Origin: JAPHTQ01 sp050287105
Lineage (GTDB): Bacteria; Pseudomonadota; Gammaproteobacteria; Thiohalomonadales; Thiohalomonadaceae
DNA: 5,152 bases
Assembly: GCA_050287105.1 (NCBI GenBank)
Contig: JBNKBG010000106.1
Location: 1 to 5,152 of the forward strand
Reading direction: 5' to 3'
The stretch's first letter is position 1; the number at the start of each line of letters is the position of its first letter. The position numbers and the translations under genes are program-made. The notes below the pieces were generated by a model that was not told where the DNA came from, made no database searches, and saw only the letters and a list, made by a program, of their open reading frames with translations. Below are positions 1 through 5,152 of the stretch, piece after piece.

Positions 1-8
1 CGAATGAA

Positions 9-299
9 GTGACGGTGGTGCGGATCTACATCAGTGAGGGGCAGTCGCAACTGGATACGCTGCTGAAACGACTGCACGATTGGGAGCATGTCCGTGGTGT
101 GAGCGTATTTCGAGCCATTGCCGGTTTCGGTGATTCCGGCAAGCTGCATACCAGCAAGCTGCTTGACCTTTCGCTGGATCTTCCGCTGGTCGTGGAGTTT
201 TTCGATGAGCCAGCCAAAGCCGCGCAGATCATTGAGCATCTGGGTAATATCATCAAACCGGGACATATCCTGAGCTGGAATGCCCGGATCAACGAATAA
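9..299 (+). CDS. DUF190 family PII-like small protein
   Basis: A 96-residue protein recognisable as DUF190 (Pfam PF02641), a family with a PII-like ferredoxin fold. The family signature is visible: VRIYISEG at residues 4-11, then RGVSVFRAIAGFGDSGKLHTS (29-49, with the glycine-rich GFGxSGKLHTS turn) and LDLSLDLPLVVEFFDEP (52-68). The length is at the short end of the usual 100-110 residues. The start is taken as GTG at base 9 because it forms a GTGA overlap with a TGA at bases 10-12 that could end an upstream gene; the frame is also open back to the window edge, so an earlier start is possible. DUF190 genes often sit beside crcB, the fluoride channel gene, so the gene to the left may be crcB, but only its last codons could be in view. 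It is a soluble protein with no signal peptide. The molecular role is unknown; a small-molecule sensing or regulatory role is inferred from the fold. serS follows after 27 bases on the same strand, so co-transcription is likely. Confidence 0.85.
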   Translation: MTVVRIYISEGQSQLDTLLKRLHDWEHVRGVSVFRAIAGFGDSGKLHTSKLLDLSLDLPLVVEFFDEPAKAAQIIEHLGNIIKPGHILSWNARINE

Positions 300-326
300 C
301 GAACGACAAGGCAAGGCAGAGATATC

Positions 327-1610
327 ATGTTAGATCCCCGCTTGTTTCGCAGCGAGCTTGAGGAAACGGCGCAGCAACTGGCGCGTCGCGGTTTTGAACT
401 CGACAGCGCGGCCATCAGTGCGCTGGAAGCTGAGCGCAAGACCCTGCAAATCCAGACTCAGGAGTTGCAGAACGAACGCAACCAGCGCTCCAAGGCCATC
501 GGCAAGGCCAAGGCCAGTGGCGAAGACATCCAGCCACTCCTGGATGCGGTCGCGGATCTTGGCGATCGGCTGAAAGAGGCGGAGACCCAGCTGGCGGCGC
601 TACAGGATGAGTTGAATACGATCCTCATGGGAGTGCCGAACATCCCCGACACCAGTGTGCCCGAAGGCCGGGACGAGAATGATAACGTCGAGGTGCGTCG
701 CTGGGGCGAGCCGCGCCAGTTCGATTTCGAGCCGCAGGATCATGTGGATGTCGGCCAGCGTCTTGGCGGCCTTGACTTCGATACCGCCGCCAAGCTGACC
801 GGCTCCCGTTTTGCGGTGATGACCGGCCCGCTGGCCCGTCTGCACCGCGCCCTGATCCAGTTCATGCTCGATCTGCACACCGGTGAGCACGGTTATCGCG
901 AGACCTATGTGCCGTACATGGTCAACGCCGACTCCCTGCGTGGTACCGGTCAGCTACCCAAGTTTGAGGAAGACCTGTTTGCCCTTGGTGGCGAGCACGG
1001 CTACTACCTGATCCCCACCGCCGAGGTACCGGTGACCAACATGGTCCGTGACGAGATCGTCGAGGCAGAGAAACTGCCACTACGTTTCGCCGCCCACACC
1101 CCCTGTTTCCGCAGTGAGGCCGGTTCCTACGGCAAGGACACCCGCGGCATGATCCGCCAGCATCAATTCGAGAAGGTGGAGCTGGTGCAGATCGTCCACC
1201 CGGAAAAGTCTTTTGAAGCGTTGGAAGAGTTGACCGGCCATGCCGAGAAGATACTGCAGCTGCTGGGCCTGCCTTACCGGGTGATGAACCTCTGTGCCGG
1301 TGACATCGGTTTCTCCTCCTGCAAAACCTATGACCTGGAGGTGTGGCTGCCGGGGCAGGGCAAGTACCGCGAGATATCCTCCTGTTCCAACTTCCGCGAT
1401 TTCCAGTCACGACGCATGCAGGCGCGCTGGCGTAACCCGGAAACCAAGAAGCCGGAACTGGTACATACCATTAATGGTTCCGGGCTGGCGGTTGGCCGCA
1501 CCCTGGTGGCGATCCTGGAGAACTACCAGCAGGCTGATGGTAGTGTCACCATTCCTGAAGTGTTGCAGCCCTATATGGGCGGCATTCGGGAGCTTGAACC
1601 GGGTTGTTAA
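327..1610 (+). CDS. serS: seryl-tRNA synthetase
   Basis: Cytoplasmic class II aminoacyl-tRNA synthetase that charges tRNA-Ser (and tRNA-Sec) with serine using ATP. The 427 residues match the usual bacterial length of about 430. Residues 1-100 form the N-terminal helical arm, an antiparallel coiled coil rich in Glu, Lys, Gln and Leu that grips the long variable arm of tRNA-Ser. The catalytic domain follows: motif 1 around GYRETYVPYMV (189-199, Pro196), the serine-binding TAEVP (231-235), motif 2 CFRSEAGSYGKDTRGM (260-275, Arg262) continuing into RQHQFEKVE, KTYDLEVWLPGQ (333-344) with REISSCSNFRDFQSRR (348-363), and motif 3 GSGLAVGRTLVAILENY (384-400, Arg391). All key residues appear intact. 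ATG at 327 gives the normal MLDP start; AAGG at 313-316 is a plausible ribosome binding site 10 bases ahead. The gene ends in front of a strong hairpin terminator. Confidence 0.98.
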   Translation: MLDPRLFRSELEETAQQLARRGFELDSAAISALEAERKTLQIQTQELQNERNQRSKAIGKAKASGEDIQPLLDAVADLGDRLKEAETQLAALQDELNTILMGVPNIPDTSVPEGRDENDNVEVRRWGEPRQFDFEPQDHVDVGQRLGGLDFDTAAKLTGSRFAVMTGPLARLHRALIQFMLDLHTGEHGYRETYVPYMVNADSLRGTGQLPKFEEDLFALGGEHGYYLIPTAEVPVTNMVRDEIVEAEKLPLRFAAHTPCFRSEAGSYGKDTRGMIRQHQFEKVELVQIVHPEKSFEALEELTGHAEKILQLLGLPYRVMNLCAGDIGFSSCKTYDLEVWLPGQGKYREISSCSNFRDFQSRRMQARWRNPETKKPELVHTINGSGLAVGRTLVAILENYQQADGSVTIPEVLQPYMGGIRELEPGC

Positions 1611-1618
1611 ATAGGCAC

Positions 1619-1647
1619 AAAAAAAGCGGGGAATCCCCGCTTTTTTT
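1619..1647. terminator. bidirectional intrinsic terminator between serS and the exported rhodanese gene
   Basis: Seven A residues (1619-1625), the palindrome GCGGGGAATCCCCGC (1626-1640; six G:C pairs around an AAT loop) and seven T residues (1641-1647). The A tract can pair with the T tract, so a G:C-rich stem followed by a U run is read from either strand. It begins 8 bases after the serS stop (1610) and lies 20 bases beyond the stop of the convergent gene at 1668, so it can end both transcripts. Confidence 0.93.
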
Positions 1648-1667
1648 ATGTCTGACTCTGGCAAGCC

Positions 1668-2453
1668 TTAGTAGTTGAGAAAGGCCTGTGCCCCGCCTTC
1701 CATAAAGTAGTAGCTCGGAACCCTCTTTGCTTCCAGATAGTACTGTAGCCAGCGAACCTGCTTGCCGACGGCGTCGTAGATCATTATGGTCTTGCCGCTC
1801 GATTTGGCCTGGTTAACATAGGTTTCCAGCTTTTTATTGTCGAGTGGCACGGAGTGCTGCTGCATGGGGAAAAGATTGATGGCGTTGGTTTGGTGGGTGT
1901 CACGGATGTCCAATACGATAGTGGTGTCATCGACACGCTGGCCAAACGCCTCCGGCTTTAGCATATGCGCCTGGAGTTTCTCCTTGCTGATTAGCGCCTT
2001 GGGATCGACCGGGCTATTGCCGAGTAGTACTGCCAGATCAGGATGGGCCTTGGTCCAGGAGAATATCCCGGCATCGAAGGTATAGGTATTCTCAATCCCG
2101 CTTTGCGCCGCCTTTTGTGCAGCCTTGTAGGATTTTTTGCAGGTATGACCGTTGCAGTAAAAGACAAAGGGGCGATTATCGGTCTGGCGTATCGCTTTCA
2201 GTCGGCTCGCAAACTCATGATCATCCAGTGCCAGGTGCTGTGCCCCTTTGATATGCAGTGTCTCGTATTCGTAGCTACTGCGCACATCAAAGACCATCAC
2301 CTTGTCCAGTTTCTGAAAAAGGGCTGCCAGTTCTATGGGGTTAACCTTGGGATAGAGTGCGCGGAGCGGAAACTCTTCCTCAGCCTTTAGAGGGGAGAAT
2401 GCAGCGCCCAACAGCAGGCAAACGGCAAGAAGTGCTCTCACATGGTCTTTCAT
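1668..2453 (-). CDS. exported two-domain rhodanese-like protein, second domain lacking the active-site cysteine
   Basis: A 261-residue protein with an N-terminal signal peptide (basic start MKDHVR, hydrophobic stretch 7-20, likely cleavage after PLKA at residue 24), so probably periplasmic. Domain 1 (about 33-140) has the rhodanese elements VMVFDVRSSYEYETLHIKGAQHL (52-74) and the cysteine loop FYCNGHTCKKS (98-108). Cys100 is the expected persulfide-carrying residue, and a second Cys105 in the same loop could form a disulfide with it. Domain 2 (about 150-258) keeps VLDIRDTHQTNAINL (180-194) and the fold, but its loop reads IYDAVGKQ (225-232), with Asp227 where cysteine belongs, so it should be catalytically dead and perhaps structural. 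This is the usual division in tandem rhodaneses, except that the active half is here the N-terminal one. A role in sulfane sulfur transfer or trapping outside the cytoplasm is inferred. The only ribosome-binding-like sequence, AAGGA, is 11 bases before the ATG. The gene is convergent with serS, divergent from cysG, and less GC-rich than either. Confidence 0.85.
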   Translation of the reverse strand: MKDHVRALLAVCLLLGAAFSPLKAEEEFPLRALYPKVNPIELAALFQKLDKVMVFDVRSSYEYETLHIKGAQHLALDDHEFASRLKAIRQTDNRPFVFYCNGHTCKKSYKAAQKAAQSGIENTYTFDAGIFSWTKAHPDLAVLLGNSPVDPKALISKEKLQAHMLKPEAFGQRVDDTTIVLDIRDTHQTNAINLFPMQQHSVPLDNKKLETYVNQAKSSGKTIMIYDAVGKQVRWLQYYLEAKRVPSYYFMEGGAQAFLNY

Positions 2454-2727
2454 GGGGGAAGATATCCTTTTTTGTTATTTTCCAATTTTTAGCATCGTCG
2501 TATTGTGTTGTAGTCTACTCTGAATGCCTGACATCAACAGATGACAGAAATCACAATATGGCGTTTAACCGTATCAAAGGTGACGGCATTCTAATACAAA
2601 ATCGTGCTGCACGGGAGCCTCGCCATCTGTGCGATAGAGAAGCAGGCCCTGGGCCTCAACAAGGTGCCAAAAATGGCCGGAACAGGTAAACTGTCCGCCC
2701 TTTGCGCCAACGGATATCCCTGAACCG
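2454..2727. promoter_or_regulatory. divergent intergenic region upstream of the exported rhodanese gene and cysG
   Basis: This 274-base spacer must hold the start signals of both divergent genes. The left part is AT-rich: bases 2461-2580 count 43 G+C of 120 (36%). The right part, from about 2600, is GC-rich and contains small inverted repeats: CTGACATC/GATGACAG with one mismatch and an AACA spacer (2528-2547), CGTGC-T-GCACG (2603-2613), AGGCCC-T-GGGCCT (2644-2656), and CGG(A)ACAG-GTAAA-CTGTCCG (2678-2697; seven pairs with one bulged A). I could not find a convincing -35/-10 pair in either direction, nor a clear Shine-Dalgarno sequence directly ahead of cysG. A regulatory role is inferred from position and structure only. 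Confidence 0.45.
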
Positions 2728-4134
2728 ATGGAATTTTTACCGATCTTTATGAATGTGCGCGGCCAGCGCTGTCTGGTCGTGGGCGGCGGCGAAGTGGCCG
2801 AACGTAAGGCATCGTTGCTGATGCAGGCCGGTGCCGCGATTACGCTGGTTAGCCCTGAGCTGACCGACGAGCTGAAAGTTCTGGTCGACAGGGGCGAGAT
2901 GGCCCATCGCCAGGGTGAATTCAGTGAGAGCGATCTTGATGGCGTGGTACTGGTGATTGCCGCCACGGACGATGAAGCGGTAAACCGCAGCGTCTCCGAG
3001 CTTGCCCATGCAAGACAGCTTCCCGTCAACGTGGTCGATAACCCGGAGCTGTGCAGCTTTATCATGCCCTCGATTATCGACCGCTCCCCGGTACAGATCG
3101 CCGTCTCTACCGGCGGCGCTTCACCGGTGCTGGCGCGGCTGTTGCGCACCCATCTGGAATCGACCATCCCTTCCGCCTATGGCCGACTGGCATCGATGGT
3201 CGATGGCTTCCGTGACAAGGTCAAGGCACGCTTTACCAATGTCAATGCCCGCCGCATCTTCTGGGAAGGGGTGCTGCAGGGGCGCATCGCCGAACTGGTC
3301 TTTGCCGGTAAGGATGAGGAGGCGGAGAGGGAACTGAATCACGCGGTCGAGCAGGGCAAGACCGACGAGAGCGGTGAGGTCTACCTCATCGGCGGAGGTC
3401 CTGGTGACCCGGATCTGCTCACCTTCCGTGCCCTGCGCCTGATGCAGCAGGCCGATGTTATTGTCTACGACCGCCTTATCTCCAAAGAGGTGCTGGAGCT
3501 GACTCGCCGCGATGCCCATCGTATCTACGTCGGTAAGGAGCGCGACAACCACTCCGTCCCACAGGATCAGATCAACCAGCTACTGGTCGACCTGGCGAAG
3601 GAGGGCAAGCGTGTCTGTCGTCTAAAGGGCGGCGACCCGTTCGTCTTCGGTCGCGGTGGCGAAGAGATCGAAACCCTCACTGCCAACGGCGTCAACTTCC
3701 AGGTGGTGCCCGGCATCACCGCAGCGCTCGGTACCTCAGCTTACGCCGGTATCCCTCTGACCCACCGCGACTACTCCCAGGCGGTAGTCTTTGTTACCGG
3801 TCACCTCAAAGACGGCACCATGAACCTCAACTGGCAGGGGCTGGCACAGCCCAACCAGACCGTGGTCTTCTACATGGGTCTGAAGGGGTTGCCGATCATC
3901 TGCGAAAAATTGATGGAACACGGACTGCCTGCCGACCTGCCGATGGCACTGGTGCAGCAGGCGACCACGCCGCGGCAACGGGTTTTCACCGGTACACTTG
4001 GTACCATGCCTGAGCTGATCGCCAGTGAAGAGATCAAACCACCGACGCTGATCATCGTCGGCAACGTGGTGAAGTTGCACGACAAGTTGAACTGGTATCG
4101 TTCGGAATTGATGATAGAAAAAGGGGAGCGGTAG
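2728..4134 (+). CDS. cysG: siroheme synthase, trifunctional: uroporphyrinogen-III C-methyltransferase, precorrin-2 dehydrogenase and sirohydrochlorin ferrochelatase
   Basis: Makes siroheme from uroporphyrinogen III in the cytoplasm: two SAM-dependent methylations to precorrin-2, NAD-dependent oxidation to sirohydrochlorin, then ferrous iron insertion. The 468 residues match the fused CysG of enteric bacteria (about 457). The N-terminal half has the Rossmann NAD site CLVVGGGEVAERKA (15-28), the catalytic Asp104 in NVVDNPELCSF, and STGGASPVLARLLR (127-140). The C-terminal methyltransferase begins near residue 216 with VYLIGGGPGDPDLLTFRAL (218-236), then VYDRLI with Asp248, Lys270, RLKGGDPFVFGRGGEE (298-313) and VVPGITAALGTSAYAGIPLTHR (327-348); Met383 in FYMGL matches the active-site methionine (Met382 in Salmonella). 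Residue 128, a phosphorylated serine in Salmonella CysG, is Thr here. The MEFLPIF start fits the family and fixes the ATG at 2728, although no clear ribosome binding site precedes it. Siroheme feeds sulfite and nitrite reductases, in keeping with the rhodanese neighbours. The last codons and stop lie inside the terminator hairpin. Confidence 0.97.
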   Translation: MEFLPIFMNVRGQRCLVVGGGEVAERKASLLMQAGAAITLVSPELTDELKVLVDRGEMAHRQGEFSESDLDGVVLVIAATDDEAVNRSVSELAHARQLPVNVVDNPELCSFIMPSIIDRSPVQIAVSTGGASPVLARLLRTHLESTIPSAYGRLASMVDGFRDKVKARFTNVNARRIFWEGVLQGRIAELVFAGKDEEAERELNHAVEQGKTDESGEVYLIGGGPGDPDLLTFRALRLMQQADVIVYDRLISKEVLELTRRDAHRIYVGKERDNHSVPQDQINQLLVDLAKEGKRVCRLKGGDPFVFGRGGEEIETLTANGVNFQVVPGITAALGTSAYAGIPLTHRDYSQAVVFVTGHLKDGTMNLNWQGLAQPNQTVVFYMGLKGLPIICEKLMEHGLPADLPMALVQQATTPRQRVFTGTLGTMPELIASEEIKPPTLIIVGNVVKLHDKLNWYRSELMIEKGER

Positions 4135-4145
4135 CTCCCTTTTTT
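4118..4145. terminator. intrinsic terminator overlapping the end of cysG, probably bidirectional
   Basis: Five A residues (4118-4122), a possible G:U pair (4123 with 4140), stem GGGAGC (4124-4129), loop GGTA (4130-4133), stem GCTCCC (4134-4139), and T residues 4140-4145. The cysG stop TAG is 4132-4134, so the final codons (Glu-Lys-Gly-Glu-Arg) and the stop are part of the hairpin. Read on the minus strand it has five U residues after the stem and could also end the convergent rhodanese gene, whose stop is at 4199. Confidence 0.88.
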
Positions 4146-4167
4146 AAATTATTCCATCGCAAATATA

Positions 4168-4196
4168 GGATGGGCAAAGCGAAGCGTGCCCGTCTT
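4168..4196. repeat. REP-like palindromic repeat
   Basis: Arms GATGGGCA (4169-4176) and TGCCCGTC (4187-4194) pair over all eight positions if one G:T wobble is allowed, around the spacer AAGCGAAGCG, itself a direct repeat of AAGCG. The GGATGGGCAAAGCG...GCGTGCCC pattern resembles a dispersed intergenic palindrome that I recall from many gamma- and betaproteobacterial genomes. It sits between the ends of two convergent genes, a typical place for REP elements. Only one copy is seen here, so repetition in this genome is inferred. Confidence 0.55.
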
Positions 4197-4198
4197 AC

Positions 4199-4666
4199 TT
4201 AAGCAGCGGGCCTTCGTTGCTCAGGCCTCAGCCTTGTCGCCAACACCTCATCCGCATCATCAATATCCACAGGCTCTCCGGCGGCATCGAACAACGGTTG
4301 TTCAAAGTCGTTCCAGCCACGAATCCCGGTCTTGAGCGAGGCGACATTTTTGAAGCCCATGCGTTGCATGGTATGGGCGGCAAGCACGCTGCGATTGCCG
4401 GAGCGGCAGATGACGATGATCTCGTGCTCACGCCCTGCCGCCAGTTCAGGTACAGTTTCGTCGTAATCCCAGTCACAGGCTGATTCGAGGATACCGCGAG
4501 GGACATTGAGCGAGCCCCTGATATGCAGGGCGTCGAACTCGTAGGGTTCGCGGATGTCGAGGAGGATGAGCTCCTTCTCCTGGGCGAGTTTTGCTTCCAG
4601 ATCCCAGGGAAAGATTTCCTCAATCTCGGGCAGGGCATCGGCGATCAGATCGGTAAAATGCTTCAT
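4199..4666 (-). CDS. cytoplasmic single-domain rhodanese-like sulfurtransferase
   Basis: A 155-residue protein with one rhodanese domain and no signal peptide. Visible elements are LILLDIREPYEFDALHIRGSLNVPRGILE (33-61, the substrate-binding and structural motif of the fold), the canonical active-site loop VICRSGNRS (85-93) with Cys87 as the persulfide-carrying residue, and MGFKNVASLKTGIRGWND (103-120), the conserved C-terminal part of the domain. Residues 1-20 form an acidic amphipathic leader, and the tail after 135 is charged and low in complexity. All catalytic elements look intact, so transfer of sulfane sulfur to a thiol or other acceptor is expected; the physiological donor and acceptor cannot be read from the sequence. 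The start ATG (4664-4666) has only a weak AAGG about 11 bases ahead. The gene is convergent with cysG, from which a terminator and a REP-like repeat separate it, and divergent from the S24-like gene. Confidence 0.9.
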   Translation of the reverse strand: MKHFTDLIADALPEIEEIFPWDLEAKLAQEKELILLDIREPYEFDALHIRGSLNVPRGILESACDWDYDETVPELAAGREHEIIVICRSGNRSVLAAHTMQRMGFKNVASLKTGIRGWNDFEQPLFDAAGEPVDIDDADEVLATRLRPEQRRPAA

Positions 4667-4721
4667 GGCTAAATAAACCTTATTACCTAGTGGTTATTGT
4701 GTCGCATCCGCGAAATTGAGC

Positions 4722-4750
4722 AGTTTAGCGGCTTTAGTGGCAAGGCTCAA
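4722..4750 (-). promoter_or_regulatory. candidate sigma-70 promoter for the cytoplasmic rhodanese gene
   Basis: On the minus strand TTGAGC (4750-4745) and TAAACT (4727-4722) are separated by exactly 17 bases; each matches four of six consensus positions. Transcription would start near 4715 and give a leader of roughly 50 bases before the ATG. The call rests on sequence match and position only. Confidence 0.35.
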
Positions 4751-4767
4751 AACCCGGTGCTGCCATC

Positions 4768-4776
4768 TGCTATGAT
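4768..4776 (+). promoter_or_regulatory. candidate extended -10 promoter for the S24-like gene
   Basis: TGCTATGAT is an extended -10 element (TGn followed by TATGAT, five of six matches to TATAAT). No good -35 is present 17 bases upstream (CAAAAC), which extended -10 promoters can tolerate. Transcription would start near 4783, about 32 bases before the GTG start. Confidence 0.5.
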
Positions 4777-4814
4777 AGGTGCCACTTTTCTGGATTAAAG
4801 CAAGGGTGCTGATC

Positions 4815-5152
4815 GTGGAAACCCGTATTCCCGTTGAACAATTGAAGCAGGGTGAGTTGGCGGAACAGCTGGCCGCAGGCTGCGAAGAGAAAGAGCCTTT
4901 TGCATTGATGGTGCTGGGTGACAGTATGGCGCCAGAATTCAATGAGGGGGATGTGATCGTGATTGAGCCAGGCGCGGCCTACCACGACGGATCCTATGTG
5001 ATCGCCTGGCATAATAACGAGCATATCTTCCGCCAGCTAAAGGTGAGCGGGGAGCGCTACTATCTGATGCCGCTCAATCCCAACTACGTCAGCGAGCAAC
5101 TGGATGGACCTGACGCTATCAAGGGTGTGGTAACACAAAAAAAGAGCCCCGG
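4815..5152 (+). CDS. stand-alone S24 (LexA/CI C-terminal) peptidase-like protein, incomplete at the right edge
   Basis: At least 112 residues, reading through to the window edge. The start GTG at 4815 is chosen because AAGGG (4802-4806) lies 8 bases ahead; an in-frame GTG at 4806 overlaps that site. The family pattern is clear: FALMVLGDSMAPEFNEGDVIVIEP (29-52) contains the nucleophile motif GDSM with Ser37, followed by DGSYVIAWHNNEHIFRQL (58-75) and YYLMPLNPNY (82-91), which matches the end of the LexA, UmuD and CI catalytic domain. There is no helix-turn-helix: only about 28 residues precede the domain. The lysine of the Ser-Lys dyad, in VKRL of LexA (Lys156) and FKKL of lambda CI (Lys192), aligns with Arg73 in FRQL, so self-cleavage may be lost. 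Its role is unknown; it could be a non-cleaving, peptide-binding or regulatory relative. The signal is typical of the S24 superfamily rather than membrane signal peptidase: there is no transmembrane segment. Confidence 0.85.
   Translation, partial: METRIPVEQLKQGELAEQLAAGCEEKEPFALMVLGDSMAPEFNEGDVIVIEPGAAYHDGSYVIAWHNNEHIFRQLKVSGERYYLMPLNPNYVSEQLDGPDAIKGVVTQKKSP
5137..5152 (+). terminator. possible left half of a terminator hairpin cut by the window edge
   Basis: Seven A residues followed by GAGCCCCGG at the very edge resemble the left arms of the two complete terminators in this window (A tract, then a G:C-rich arm). If CCGGGGCTC and a T run follow, the S24-like gene would end in its terminator, as cysG does. 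Only half is visible. Confidence 0.3.

Noticed and set aside
26..439. Minus-strand open frame of 137 codons across the DUF190/serS boundary
   Set aside because: Serine- and leucine-rich shadow of two recognised genes.
922..1410. Minus-strand open frame of 162 codons
   Set aside because: Lies wholly inside serS, is rich in Arg, Gly, Pro and Ser as expected of an antisense shadow, and has no domain.
2387..2453. Lipoprotein signal in the exported rhodanese (cysteine at residue 12)
   Set aside because: The residues before the cysteine are LAV rather than a lipobox ending in Gly, Ala or Ser, and the cysteine lies inside the hydrophobic core; an ordinary signal peptide fits better.
2472..2503. 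Plus-strand sigma-70 promoter using TTGTTA as -35
   Set aside because: No acceptable -10 element at 16-18 bases, and the AT-rich sequence gives many chance matches.
2682..2694. LexA-type SOS box (ACAG...CTGT) ahead of cysG
   Set aside because: The half sites are in the wrong orientation and spacing for CTGT-N8-ACAG; more likely an RNA stem.
2604..2723. Possible 39-residue small gene starting with GTG, just ahead of cysG
   Set aside because: No ribosome binding site, begins shortly after an in-frame stop, and the product resembles nothing known; the leader structure explains the region equally well.
2574..3167. Minus-strand open frame of 197 codons
   Set aside because: Most of it is antisense to the well-conserved start of cysG, and I recognise no family in the protein; the open frame follows from the GC-rich codon pattern of cysG.

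Overview
The window looks like chromosomal DNA from a gammaproteobacterium, plausibly a sulfur-metabolising one. The reasons are the fused trifunctional siroheme synthase (CysG), the serS/cysG neighbourhood known from Pseudomonas-type genomes, a GGATGGGC...GCCCGTC REP-like repeat, and two rhodanese genes close together. The genus cannot be fixed from the sequence alone. No RNA gene, insertion sequence, phage gene or CRISPR array was seen.

Layout. At the left edge a small DUF190 (PII-like) gene, starting inside a GTGA overlap with a gene that ends at base 12, is followed after 27 bases by serS on the same strand. A symmetric hairpin (about 1619-1647) ends serS and also serves the convergent gene from the other side. 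That gene (1668-2453, minus) encodes an exported protein with two rhodanese domains, the second lacking its cysteine. A 274-base divergent spacer, AT-rich in its left half and rich in small inverted repeats in its right half, leads to cysG (2728-4134, plus). The cysG stop codon lies in a terminator hairpin. A REP-like palindrome follows, then a convergent cytoplasmic single-domain rhodanese (4199-4666, minus). A 148-base divergent spacer with candidate promoters for both directions separates it from a stand-alone S24 (LexA/CI C-terminal type) protein starting at 4815, which runs off the right edge.

How the genes fit together. SerS is housekeeping translation. CysG turns uroporphyrinogen III into siroheme, the cofactor of sulfite and nitrite reductases (CysI, NirB, DsrAB). 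The two rhodaneses, one outside and one inside the cytoplasmic membrane, would move sulfane sulfur, so the middle of the window has a sulfur theme, but nothing in the sequence proves a joint pathway. Every gene after serS appears to be its own transcription unit: neighbours alternate in strand and are separated by terminators or divergent promoters.

Most worth a second look are the S24-like protein in which arginine sits where the catalytic lysine is expected, the half-degenerate exported rhodanese inserted between serS and cysG, the structured cysG leader with no clear ribosome binding site, and terminators built into the ends of coding sequences. I do not see evidence for a wholly new multi-gene system here.
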